Origin: Methylocystis echinoides
Lineage (GTDB): Bacteria > Pseudomonadota > Alphaproteobacteria > Rhizobiales > Beijerinckiaceae
DNA length: 64,000 nucleotides
Direction of reading: 5' to 3'
Assembly (NCBI RefSeq): GCF_040687965.1
Contig: NZ_CP156084.1
Location: 2,604,501 to 2,668,500 of the forward strand
Part shown: piece after piece, positions 35,983 to 46,148 of the stretch
Layout: each line of letters begins with the position of its first letter
Position numbering within the stretch: the first letter of the stretch is position 1
The notes under the pieces: model-generated
Told to the model about the DNA's origin: nothing
The model's database searches: none
What the model saw: the letters and a program-made list of their open reading frames with translations, nothing else
Program-made: the position numbers and the translations under genes

Positions 35983-36001
35983 TTGGCGCGCACCATGCCA
36001 A
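35983..36001. promoter_or_regulatory. Candidate operator between hupE-like gene and nikR
   Basis: TTGGC at 35983-35987 and GCCAA at 35997-36001 form an inverted repeat with a nine-base spacer, 25 bases upstream of the hupE-like start. It differs from the E. coli NikR half-site GTATGA, so assignment to NikR rests only on position and symmetry. Confidence 0.3.
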
Positions 36002-36113
36002 AGGCGCGGGGCGGGGACAAGATCAGCCTCGCGCGGAGGCTGCATTGCCCGAGGCGGCGCGGGCGGGTAAAAAGCAGGGGTCGGCGGTCTAGGCAAGCCG
36101 GGCGGGGGCGGCG

Positions 36114-36575
36114 ATGCAGCGCGTGACGGTGACGATAGACGACGAGCTCATGAGCGCGCTCGACCGCTATATGGAGGCGGGCGGCCATCAGAACCGCTCA
36201 GAGGCCGTGCGCGATCTGGTGCGGGCGGGGCTGCTCAAGGAGCCCAAGGTCGACGACGGCGCGCGGCCCTGCGTCGCGGCGCTCGTCTATGTCTACGACC
36301 ACGAGACGCGCCAGCTCTCGAAGAAGCTCGTTCACGACCACCACAGCCACGCCGACATGTCGATCGCAACGCTGCATGTGCATCTCGACGTCTCGAGCTG
36401 TCTGGAAGTGTCGCTCCTCAAGGGGCAGAAATCCGAGGTCGAGCATTTCGCCAGCCATCTCATCGGCGAGCGCGGCGTGCGCTATGGGCAATTGGTCGTG
36501 GTCCCGGCCGAGGCGCAAGAGGGAGACGAGACGCCCGGCCAGCTCGCGGCGGGACATCCGCACGCGCATGGGTGA
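36114..36575 (+). CDS. nikR: Nickel-responsive regulator NikR
   Basis: NikR represses nickel uptake when Ni2+ is plentiful. The 153-residue protein has an N-terminal ribbon-helix-helix (QRVTVTIDDELMSALDRYME, NRSEAVRDLVRAGL). The C-terminal ACT-like domain carries the high-affinity nickel ligands at His77, His88, His90 and Cys96, each one position after the E. coli residues 76, 87, 89 and 95. The C-terminus adds a His-rich tail (GHPHAHG). It is divergent from the HupE-type permease, its probable target. A micro-ORF overlaps its stop codon. Confidence 0.95.
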   Translation: MQRVTVTIDDELMSALDRYMEAGGHQNRSEAVRDLVRAGLLKEPKVDDGARPCVAALVYVYDHETRQLSKKLVHDHHSHADMSIATLHVHLDVSSCLEVSLLKGQKSEVEHFASHLIGERGVRYGQLVVVPAEAQEGDETPGQLAAGHPHAHG

Positions 36576-36691
36576 GGCTCCCCGTTTTCTTGCTGGGGCT
36601 CGCCCTGTCTTGCGTTGGCGCCCCGCGTTGCGCTGACCCACTCAAGGGCGCGCCGAGGCCGTTGCCGGGGGGACCCGAGAGGAATGGCTAG
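36572..36691 (+). CDS. Micro-ORF with signal-like N-terminus, coupled to nikR
   Basis: A 39-codon reading frame starts at a GTG that overlaps the nikR stop as GTGA and ends with TAG at 36691. The product begins MRLPVFLLGLALSCVGAPRC, which looks like a signal or lipoprotein leader, and continues with a short Pro/Gly tail. The four-base overlap and the leader composition argue for translation; the small size allows chance. No family recognised. Confidence 0.4.
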   Translation: MRLPVFLLGLALSCVGAPRCADPLKGAPRPLPGGPERNG

Positions 36692-36724
36692 TCGTTCGGC
36701 CGCTTGTCGGTTATCGAAAAGCTC

Positions 36725-38632
36725 ATGCGCTTCTCTCCCTCCTTTCTCGACGAGATCCGGGCGCGCGTGCCCGTGTCCGAGGTCGTGCGCCAGAAGGTGA
36801 AGCTCAAGAAGCAGGGCCGCGAGTGGCGCGGGCTATCGCCCTTCAACGCCGAGAAGACCCCTTCGTTTTATGTGAATGACCAGAAGGGCTTTTTTCACGA
36901 TTTCTCTTCCGGCAAGCATGGCGACGGCTTCGCCTTCCTGATGGAGACGGAAGGGCTTTCCTTTCCCGAGGCGGTGGAGCGGCTCGCGGCGTTGGCGGGT
37001 CTGCCTATGCCGGTCGAGACCTCGGAGCAGCGCGAACAGGACGAGCGGCGCGCGACCTTGAGCGACGCGCTCGAGTGGGCTGCGGAATTCTTCCAAAAGC
37101 AGCTCGCGGGTCCGGCCGGACGCGAGGCGCGGGCCTATCTCGACCGCCGGCAGGTTTCCCTCGCCTCGCGCGAGAAATTCCGCCTGGGCTACGCGCCTCC
37201 GGATCGCCACGCCCTGCGCGATCATCTCGCCGGCAAGGGCGTGACCGTCGAGGTCATGGTCGAGGCCGGGCTGCTCATCCACGGTCCGGACATCGCGGTC
37301 CCCTACGACCGTTTCCGTCATCGGGTGATGTTTCCGATCGCGGACCGCGCTGGCAGGGTCATCGCCTTCGGCGGGCGCGCCCTGGAGGCGGACGCCCAGG
37401 CGAAGTATCTGAACTCACCCGAGACGCCGCTCTTCCACAAAGGCGCGACGCTTTATAATTTGCACAATGCCCGCAAGACCGCCCACGACGCCCGCGCGGT
37501 CATTGCGGTCGAGGGGTATCTGGACGTCATCGCCTTGACGGCGGCGGGCTTTCCGCATGTCGTCGCGCCGCTCGGCACGGCGCTGACGGCGGATCAGTGT
37601 CAGCTCCTGTGGCGCATGGCCGAGGAGCCGATCCTGTGTTTCGACGGCGACAAGGCGGGGCTCAAGGCCGCCTACCGGGCCGTCGACACGGCCCTGCCGC
37701 TCCTCGGCCCCGGCCGGACGCTGCGCTTCGTGCTGCTGCCGGGCGGGCAGGACCCCGACGAGCTTCTCCGCGCCGGCGGGCCGACGGCGTTGGCGCAGGC
37801 GCTGGAGCGACCGCTGCCTCTGGTCGATCTGGTCTGGATGCGCGAAATCGACGGAGCCGCCCTCGATACGCCGGAGCGCCGGGCGGGGCTGGAGCGGCGC
37901 CTGCGGGAGGTCGCCGCGCAGATCGGCGACGGGACACTGCGCCGCTATTACGACCAGGAGTTGAGCGACCGGCTGGCGCGTCTTCTGGGCGGCCCGGCCG
38001 CGACGCCCGGCTGGCGCCGCGACTTTTCGCCTCGCCGCCGCGGCGTCTCACGCCGCGGCGAGCCCGAAGCCGGGCCCGTGCGGATCAGTTCGGCGCTCGC
38101 CAATTCACCGCTCTTTCGCGGCGTCAAGGCGCCGATCGCGCCCCGAGACGCCCTGATATTGCTCATTCTGATCAATCATCCGGAGGTGCTCGCGTCTCAG
38201 GTGGAAGAGGTGGCCGGGCTCGACTTTGCCTCGCCCGAAGCGACGGCGCTGCGCGACGCGCTCCTGCGTTTCGCCGAGGCGGGCGGCGGCGAACGGGCCG
38301 ATTTGTTGCACGCGCTGGAAGAGGCGGGGCTCGGCGTCGTCGCCACGCGCCTCTCGGAGATGGTCGCGCATGCGGCGCTGTGGAGCGTGCGCCCGGACGC
38401 GGCCGCCGCCGACGCGGCGGAGAGCCTGCGTCAGGCTTTGGTCTTGCATCGGCGTTTTTGGGCGCTAAATAAGGAGCTTCGCGCGGTGGAGGCCCGTTTG
38501 GCCGAAAATTCCAGCGAGCAGGATTTGGCGCGACTCAGGGATATTCAAACGCAGCTTACCGCCCTAGATGGCGCCGAAGCGGCGGTGGAGGGTTTTGGCG
38601 CCCCTTCAGGACGGTCGACGCGCGCGCTTTGA
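36725..38632 (+). CDS. dnaG: DNA primase DnaG without zinc ligands
   Basis: DnaG lays RNA primers for replication. The 635-residue protein has the N-terminal zinc-ribbon-like domain (residues 1-100). The catalytic TOPRIM core follows, with VEGYLDVIAL and the acidic FDGDKAGLKAAYRAVD, and then a C-terminal DnaB-binding helical domain. The expected Cys-His-Cys-Cys ligands are Ser38, Asn41, Asp59 and Ser62 (GLSPFNAEKTPSF; GFFHDFSSGKHGD), so the metal site is gone though the fold's other residues are conserved. The ATG at 36725 gives the usual start MRFSPSFLDEIR; a TTG seven codons earlier is possible. rpoD follows, as in the ancestral macromolecular synthesis operon. Confidence 0.95.
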   Translation: MRFSPSFLDEIRARVPVSEVVRQKVKLKKQGREWRGLSPFNAEKTPSFYVNDQKGFFHDFSSGKHGDGFAFLMETEGLSFPEAVERLAALAGLPMPVETSEQREQDERRATLSDALEWAAEFFQKQLAGPAGREARAYLDRRQVSLASREKFRLGYAPPDRHALRDHLAGKGVTVEVMVEAGLLIHGPDIAVPYDRFRHRVMFPIADRAGRVIAFGGRALEADAQAKYLNSPETPLFHKGATLYNLHNARKTAHDARAVIAVEGYLDVIALTAAGFPHVVAPLGTALTADQCQLLWRMAEEPILCFDGDKAGLKAAYRAVDTALPLLGPGRTLRFVLLPGGQDPDELLRAGGPTALAQALERPLPLVDLVWMREIDGAALDTPERRAGLERRLREVAAQIGDGTLRRYYDQELSDRLARLLGGPAATPGWRRDFSPRRRGVSRRGEPEAGPVRISSALANSPLFRGVKAPIAPRDALILLILINHPEVLASQVEEVAGLDFASPEATALRDALLRFAEAGGGERADLLHALEEAGLGVVATRLSEMVAHAALWSVRPDAAAADAAESLRQALVLHRRFWALNKELRAVEARLAENSSEQDLARLRDIQTQLTALDGAEAAVEGFGAPSGRSTRAL

Positions 38633-38831
38633 CTTTCTGGCCCTAGAGCGCGATCTGAATGTGGTTAGCGGGGCGTTAAGACCCCGAGGACAATGTTGGT
38701 GCATCGGCAAGGCGCAGCGCGCCGCCGATGGGAGGGGTCGGAGGCGGCGGCTCCGGGAAATGTCGACGAGATTCGAGGCCCCGCGCGTCGCAATCCCGCA
38801 AGGGCTTGCCGCCGGGGATGTGGAGCTGTGA

Positions 38832-40844
<2,013 letters not shown>

Positions 40845-40883
40845 TGACGCGCCATCGCGCGGGATTTGTTTAGGTTCTGCGCG

Positions 40884-41251
40884 ATGAATTCTCATCTACG
40901 CCCCGACGATCTCCCCCTCGTCACACAGGCGGCCGACGGATTGCCTCGTCGCTGTTTCAGCGTCGCGGAAATCGAAGAGATGGTCCGCGCCGGCATTATC
41001 GACGAGGACGAACGGATTCCAGCCTGAGTTATGACAAAGGGCGAAAGATTGGAGTCTATGCCGCTTATGGGGTGCGGGAAGTCTGGGTGATCGACGCGAA
41101 GCGCGCGACAATCTGGGTTCATCGTCATCTCGGCGCTCAAGGCTATGCGGAAGTTTTCGAACAGGGTGGCGACGAGCGCGTTTCGCCCATGCTCGCGCCC
41201 GAACTGGCGCTCAGCCTGTCTGAGATTGGGGTGAGACCGCTCGCAGGCTAG
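40884..41251 (+). pseudogene. Remnant of a Uma2-family (DUF820) nuclease
   Basis: The first frame from ATG 40884 reads as a Uma2 N-terminus for 47 codons (RRCFSVAEIEEMVRAGII, DEDERI) and hits a stop at the join. Directly after, in another frame, comes a typical Uma2 C-terminal half (LSYDKGRKIGVYAAYGVREV, then WVIDAKRATIWVHR) that ends with TAG at 41251. The central part that carries most of the PD-(D/E)XK catalytic residues, roughly 90-100 codons, is missing. A single internal deletion with frame loss explains all of this. The gene is inactive. Confidence 0.8.
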
Positions 41252-41283
41252 AGGACGCCGGCTTTGCTTTCTAAGAGCCGCCG

Positions 41284-42576
41284 TCAGCTTTTCATCTGCG
41301 CGCTGTTTCGCGTTTCCGGCATGGTCGCATAAACGACAAGCGAAACGAAGATCGCGGCGCTCGCATACCAATAGAACCAGTTCTCATGGCCCTGCGCCTT
41401 CAGCCACAGCGCGACGTATTCCGCGGAGCCGCCGAAGAGGGAGACGGTCGCCGCATAGGGCAAGGCGACTCCGGTCACGCGAATAGCGGCGGGAAAGAGT
41501 TCGGCTTTCACCACCGCGTTGATCGAAGTGTAAAGTCCGACGATCAACCAGGCGAGACAGACGAGCGCGAAGGCCGTCCAGGCGTTGCGCGTCTCTCCGA
41601 TCGCCATCAACAGCGGCGTCGTGAAGAGCGCCCCCAGAACGCCGAAGGCGATGAGCATGGGCCGACGCCCGACGCGATCGGAGAGCGCGCCGTAAAGCGG
41701 TTGCAACAGAAGCGCGAAGAGAAGCGAGCCCGCCGAAATCCAGGTTGTCTCGGCGGCGGAGAGACCGGCGGAGAGCTTCAGGAATTTCTGCATGTAGGTG
41801 GTGTAGACGTAAAAGGCGATGGTGCCGCCGAGCGTGAGTCCGACCACCGTCGCCGTCTCGCGCTTATGCGCCACGAGCGCGGCGAGCGAGCCCTTCTCGG
41901 CCTCCCGCTTGACCGCTTCAAAAGCGGAAGTCTCGGCAAGATCGCGGCGCATCAGCAAGATGACAATAGCGAGCAACGCCCCGATCGCGAAAGGAATGCG
42001 CCAGCCCCAGTCGCGCAGCGCTCTGTCGTCGAGTAGGAGATTTTGCAGCAGGAGCAGCACGAGCAGCGCGAGCAATTGCCCGGCGATCATCGTCACATAT
42101 TGGAAGCTCGAATAGAAGCCGCGTCGCGACGGCGTCGCCGTTTCGGCGAGATAGACGGCGCTCGACCCATATTCGCCGCCGAGACTCGCGCCTTGCAGAA
42201 GTCGCGCGAAGAGCAGCAGGGCCGGCGCGCCGGCGCCGATCGCAGCGTAAGTGGGCGCCAAGGCGATGATGAGCGAGCCGGCGCACATCAGGAAGACGGA
42301 GAGCATCAGCGCCGCGCGTCGCCCGCGGCCATCGCCGATGCGGCCGAAAATATAAGCGCCCAGTGGACGCATGAAGAAGCCGAGCGCAAAGACTCCGGAG
42401 GCCGAAAGCATTTGCGCGACGGGATCGTCGCCTGGAAAAAAAGCGTCGGCAAAATAAAGCGAGAAGGCCGAATAGACGTAGAAGTCGTACCATTCGACCA
42501 GATTGCCGGCGGAGCCGACGAGAATGGCGCCGATCCGCGCCTTCTCGTCGAGCAAGGGTTTTTCCGGCGAGAGCAT
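41284..42576 (-). CDS. MHS-family major facilitator transporter
   Basis: This is a 12-segment proton symporter of 430 residues in the metabolite:H+ symporter group. It has GNLVEWYDFYVYSAFSLYFAD at the first helix, RPLGAYIFGRIGDGRGRR in loop 2-3, and LLQGASLGGEYGSS in helix 4, all typical of KgtP/ProP/ShiA relatives. Members take up organic acids or osmolytes; the substrate cannot be read from the sequence. It starts one base after the stop of the DUF1345 gene, so it is the third gene of an operon with ispA. Confidence 0.88.
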   Translation of the reverse strand: MLSPEKPLLDEKARIGAILVGSAGNLVEWYDFYVYSAFSLYFADAFFPGDDPVAQMLSASGVFALGFFMRPLGAYIFGRIGDGRGRRAALMLSVFLMCAGSLIIALAPTYAAIGAGAPALLLFARLLQGASLGGEYGSSAVYLAETATPSRRGFYSSFQYVTMIAGQLLALLVLLLLQNLLLDDRALRDWGWRIPFAIGALLAIVILLMRRDLAETSAFEAVKREAEKGSLAALVAHKRETATVVGLTLGGTIAFYVYTTYMQKFLKLSAGLSAAETTWISAGSLLFALLLQPLYGALSDRVGRRPMLIAFGVLGALFTTPLLMAIGETRNAWTAFALVCLAWLIVGLYTSINAVVKAELFPAAIRVTGVALPYAATVSLFGGSAEYVALWLKAQGHENWFYWYASAAIFVSLVVYATMPETRNSAQMKS

Positions 42577-42577
42577 G

Positions 42578-43342
42578 TCAGACGAACTGGCTCGAGATAT
42601 TCACCATCAGCGCAAGGATGGTCGTATTGAAAAAGAAGGCCACGACCCCGTGCACCAAGGCGACGGCGCGCATCGAGCGCGAGCAGATCTCGACGTCGGC
42701 CGTCTGGCAGGCGACGCCTATGACGTAAGAGAAATAGAGGAAATCAATATATTGCGGCGTCTGCGTGCTGGGGAAACGCAGGCCCCCGCGGGTCGTCGCC
42801 GCACGCGGCGCGGCGGCCGCGTCGCTGTAAAATTCATGGGCGTAATGGAAGGCGAAGATCAGATGCATGAACGCCCAGGAACTGAAGACCGTGACGATCG
42901 CCAGCCCGATGTGCGCAATTTTTTCATCCTCGAAGATATTTTTCGACTGACCGAGCTCGGCGAGGATGGCGCCGATCGCCACGAAGGTCGCCGTGCCGGT
43001 GAGGAGGAGCACCGCGGTGCGGCCCTCGTCCGACAGAATGGCGCGGCGGCGGATCGACGCATGCGTCGAGCGCATGATGATGCGCGCCGCCGCAAAGAGA
43101 TACATCACCACCGCGGCGTTCCAGCCGATCAGCCCGCGCGTGACGGCGCTGAGCTCCATGGGAATCCATTCGAAGGCGAGCGCCGTCCGGTCGATTGTCG
43201 CCGGCAGCGCCCAGCCGATGACGACGCCGGCGACGCCACAGACCGCCAGTCGGTAATGCGCGCGAAGGACGCGCAAGGGCGCAAGCAGCTGCGATCTGCG
43301 CTTGTCGTCCTTTGCCTGCGTCCCCGACATTGGCCGCCGCAT
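42578..43342 (-). CDS. DUF1345 integral membrane protein
   Basis: This inner-membrane protein is about 254 residues long, with five or six membrane segments. The DUF1345 hallmarks are an N-terminal pair (YRLAVCGVAGVVIGWALP), DEGRTAVLL, HYAHEFYSD and the C-terminal YIDFLYFSYVIGVACQTADV. Function unknown. The ATG at 43342 overlaps the ispA stop (TGATG), which supports this start and coupling to ispA; a TTG one codon earlier and an ATG at 43330 are alternatives. Confidence 0.85.
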   Translation of the reverse strand: MRRPMSGTQAKDDKRRSQLLAPLRVLRAHYRLAVCGVAGVVIGWALPATIDRTALAFEWIPMELSAVTRGLIGWNAAVVMYLFAAARIIMRSTHASIRRRAILSDEGRTAVLLLTGTATFVAIGAILAELGQSKNIFEDEKIAHIGLAIVTVFSSWAFMHLIFAFHYAHEFYSDAAAAPRAATTRGGLRFPSTQTPQYIDFLYFSYVIGVACQTADVEICSRSMRAVALVHGVVAFFFNTTILALMVNISSQFV

Positions 43343-44274
43343 CAATTTCGTCTTGCGGCGACGAAGTGCGCGGCTTCCGCGAGGATTTCAGTTCGGGGGC
43401 CGAGCCCGGTGTCGCCAAGGGCCGTCGTCGCTTCGTCGACGAGGGCGTCGCAACGCGCTTTTGCGGCCTCGAGGCCGAGGAGGCTGACGAGGGTCGCCTT
43501 GCCGCGCTCGGCGTCCTTGCCGGCGCGCTTCCCGAGCGCCGCGGTGTCGCCTTCGGCGTCGAGAATGTCGTCGGCGATCTGGAAGGCGGCGCCCAGCGCC
43601 TTGCCATAGCGGCGCAGCGCCATGGCCTGCTCGGACGCGGCGGCGCCGAGAATGGCGCCGGCGTCCACGGCGAAGCGCAACAGCGCGCCCGTCTTCATCG
43701 CCTGCATTTCCAGAGTTGCGGCCTGATCGAGCGGCGTTGCGGCGGTCTCGGCGGCGAGATCGAGCGCCTGGCCGCCCACCATGCCGCCGAGTCCCGCGGC
43801 GCGGGCGAGCGCCAGCACCAAGTCGGCGCGCAGATTGGCGTCGGCGTGGGTCGCGGGGTCGGCGACGACGTCGAAGGCGTAGGTCAGCAGCCCGTCGCCG
43901 GCGAGAATGGCGGTCGCTTCGTCGAAGGCCTTGTGGGCGGTCGGACGGCCGCGCCGCAAGTCGTCGTCATCCATCGCCGGCAAGTCGTCATGCACCAGCG
44001 AATAGCAATGGATCATCTCCAGCGCGCAGGCGGTGCGCAGCGCGCTCGCGCCCTCGACGCCGAACAGTCGCGCGCTCTCGATCACCAGAAAGGGCCGCAG
44101 CCGCTTGCCGCCGCCGAGCGTCGAATAGCGCATCGCCTCGAGCAAACGCGCCGGCCGCGTGATCTCGCCCGGCAGCGGCGTCGGGGCGAGAAGCGCGTCG
44201 AGCGCGGCTTCCGTCGCCTCGGCGGCCGCGTCAAGGCGGCGGCGGAACTCCTCGGCGCGAGTGGCGGCGTCCAT
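43342..44274 (-). CDS. ispA: Farnesyl/geranylgeranyl diphosphate synthase
   Basis: This is a trans-isoprenyl diphosphate synthase that joins IPP to allylic diphosphates for quinones, hopanoids, carotenoids and lipid carriers. The 310-residue protein has GGGKRLRPFL, the first Asp-rich motif DDLPAMD at 96-102 and the second DDILD near 240. The two small residues before the first motif (CYSLVHDD) fit a farnesyl-diphosphate product, so ispA is preferred. The start at 44274 has AAAGGA nine bases upstream. It is the first gene of a minus-strand operon with the DUF1345 and MHS genes. Confidence 0.92.
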   Translation of the reverse strand: MDAATRAEEFRRRLDAAAEATEAALDALLAPTPLPGEITRPARLLEAMRYSTLGGGKRLRPFLVIESARLFGVEGASALRTACALEMIHCYSLVHDDLPAMDDDDLRRGRPTAHKAFDEATAILAGDGLLTYAFDVVADPATHADANLRADLVLALARAAGLGGMVGGQALDLAAETAATPLDQAATLEMQAMKTGALLRFAVDAGAILGAAASEQAMALRRYGKALGAAFQIADDILDAEGDTAALGKRAGKDAERGKATLVSLLGLEAAKARCDALVDEATTALGDTGLGPRTEILAEAAHFVAARRN

Positions 44275-44539
44275 TTGTCGTCCTTTGGTCAAAACTTCCC
44301 GAGTTCTGCTGCTAGCAAATTTGGCCTCGAAGCCCAAGCCCGACGGCTGCGCCGTGACGGGGCGAAGTTCGCCCCGCAGCGGCGAATTTGCGGCTATTCA
44401 AAGGCTTGAGCTGAAAGGAAAATCCCGGGCTGTTGCATTTCGGCGACAGCAGGAGGCGCTCGCCTTCATTAACCTGACGCCCGCGCTTCGCCGGCCTGCT
44501 TCGGCGGGCCGAAGGTCATCCTCCAACAGGAGACAAGGT

Positions 44540-44830
44540 ATGAAGAAAGTTCTGCTGCTGACGGCGGCGGTCGTCCTGTCGGCGCCGCTGATGGGCTGCA
44601 ATTCGCCGGGCGAGCGCGCTGCGGGCGGCGCCGTGATCGGCGGTCTGGGCGGCGCGGGCATTGGCGCGCTCGCCTCCAATGGCAGCGCGGGCGGCACGCT
44701 CGCCGGCGCGGCGATCGGCGCCGCATCTGGCGCCGTGGTGGGCGCCGCGACGGCTCCGCCCCAGCGTTGCGCGAAGTGGGGCTGGGATTACGAGGGACGC
44801 CGGGTATGCGTCGCCTTTTACAATAACTAA
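44540..44830 (+). CDS. Glycine-zipper outer-membrane-type lipoprotein (copy 2)
   Basis: The 96-residue lipoprotein has a leader MKKVLLLTAAVVLSAPLMGC, with Cys20 as lipidation site. NSPGERAAGGAVIGG leads into G-x3-G repeats, then a short C-terminus CAKWGWDYEGRRVCVAFYNN. It is paralogous to the protein at 4736-5026: same length, same order, same two C-terminal Cys. The start at 44540 has AGGAGACAAGGT upstream. An open reading extending upstream is noise. A hairpin follows its stop. Confidence 0.82.
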   Translation: MKKVLLLTAAVVLSAPLMGCNSPGERAAGGAVIGGLGGAGIGALASNGSAGGTLAGAAIGAASGAVVGAATAPPQRCAKWGWDYEGRRVCVAFYNN

Positions 44831-44844
44831 CGACGAAGACAGGC

Positions 44845-44869
44845 GAAGCCGCGCTCTCGGCGCGGCTTC
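44845..44869. terminator. Hairpin between convergent genes, possible two-way terminator
   Basis: A perfect 10-bp stem pairs 44845-44854 with 44860-44869 around a five-base loop, between two genes that converge here. Neither strand has a good T-run after it, so its terminator role is moderate. Confidence 0.45.
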
Positions 44870-44879
44870 CCAGCCGCGC

Positions 44880-45788
44880 TCAGATCTGGTTGCTTGAGCC
44901 CACTTTGACAATCCCGTTCTCTGCCTGCGCCATCAGCAGGCCCGGAGTGGAATGGGCGGCGCCGCAGCGTCCGGCTCGGTCGACCATGATCAGCCCGCCC
45001 GACCCGTTGATCTTCCGCACCAGATAGACGATCGCCTCGCGCGACGCCTCCTGCGCCGTAAGCCCCTGCGTTTCAACCAGCAGAGCGGCGGTGCGGGCGA
45101 GCGAGACGCGCAGAAAATCTTCGCCCACACCTGTGCAGGAAATGGCGCAAGACGCGTTGTCGGCAAAAACACCCGCGCCCATAATCGGCGAATCTCCGAC
45201 GCGACCGCTCATTTGATTAGTCAGTCCGCCCGTCGAGGTGGCGGCGGCCAGAGCGCCCGCGCTGTCGCGCGCCACGGCTCCGACCGTTCCGAGCTTGCCC
45301 TCATTCGGCTGCGAATGATCGAGCGCCACCGCCCGGCGCGCTTTGAGATTGGCGAATTGCGCCTCCCGCTGCGGCGTCACGAAATAGGCCTGTTCTTCGA
45401 ACGCGACTCCCTCGGCGCGTCCAAAGGCCTCCGCGCCGGCGCCGATCAACAAGACATGCGGGGTCTTCTCCATCACGAGGCGTGCGAGCAGCACGGGATT
45501 GCGCACGCCCCGCACGCCCGCGACGGCGCCCGCCGAAAGGTCGCGGCCGTCCATGACGGACGCATCACAACAGACTTCCCCGTCCGCATTCAGCACCGAG
45601 CCGCGGCCGGCGTTGTAAAGGGGATCGTCTTCGAGCAGGGCGACGCAGCGCGTGACGACGTCGAGGGCGGTGACGCCCTCCTCCAATAGCGCCGCTCCAG
45701 TTCCGACGATGCGTCGAAGCGAAGCGGCGTAGCGCTCGGGCGCGCGAATGGCGCCGGCGCCCCCATGAATCATCAAAGAATAGGCCAT
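44880..45788 (-). CDS. Isoaspartyl peptidase / type-III L-asparaginase
   Basis: This is an Ntn-hydrolase that cleaves itself into two subunits and then removes isoaspartyl residues from damaged peptides or hydrolyses asparagine. The 302-residue precursor starts [14 protein letters not shown], the family's N-terminus, so the ATG at 45788 is chosen over much longer open reading. The autocleavage and catalytic site is GTVGAVARD with Thr168. The substrate pocket [12 protein letters not shown] and the TGVGEDFLR segment are intact. It stands alone, divergent from the chemotaxis cluster. Confidence 0.92.
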   Translation of the reverse strand: MAYSLMIHGGAGAIRAPERYAASLRRIVGTGAALLEEGVTALDVVTRCVALLEDDPLYNAGRGSVLNADGEVCCDASVMDGRDLSAGAVAGVRGVRNPVLLARLVMEKTPHVLLIGAGAEAFGRAEGVAFEEQAYFVTPQREAQFANLKARRAVALDHSQPNEGKLGTVGAVARDSAGALAAATSTGGLTNQMSGRVGDSPIMGAGVFADNASCAISCTGVGEDFLRVSLARTAALLVETQGLTAQEASREAIVYLVRKINGSGGLIMVDRAGRCGAAHSTPGLLMAQAENGIVKVGSSNQI

Positions 45789-46148
45789 GAACCAGGATTC
45801 CACGGCGGGCGATGGACAACAACTAGGGCGCCGAATGGCAAAAAACGCGCGATGAATGGCCGCCAGCGCACTGTCGCGAACATGGCGCGCCTGCGAAAAG
45901 GAAGCATAGGAACCTCCCTTCTTCCAACTCGCCCGGGCTCGCCCGGGCGTCCTTTTATCGGGCGCGCGACGCGGCCGGCAGGGAAAGGGGAGAGCCGACG
46001 GAAGGCTGTTTCGGCGAAGCGCGCCATCGGCTCCTTCTCGAACCCCGATGCAGGCGCGATCATTGGCGAGGCGGCGCAACCCTTGCGCAATCCACGTAAC
46101 GTTATTGGTGTCGGACCCCTTTGCACTTTCCTGTCAGAGGAAGACGCC
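45789..46148. other. Intergenic region upstream of the chemotaxis cluster
   Basis: These 360 bases separate the isoaspartyl peptidase and the first receptor gene. Both promoters should lie here. The only clear element is the plus-strand hairpin at 45930-45956. Long open reading in the receptor's frame lacks a plausible product. Confidence 0.5.
45930..45956 (+). terminator. Orphan plus-strand terminator-like hairpin
   Basis: An 8-bp stem pairs 45930-45937 with 45942-45949 around CTCG and is followed by TCC and four T residues. It points toward the receptor gene and has no plus-strand gene before it. It may end a short untranslated RNA or act in the leader of the chemotaxis transcript. Confidence 0.5.
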
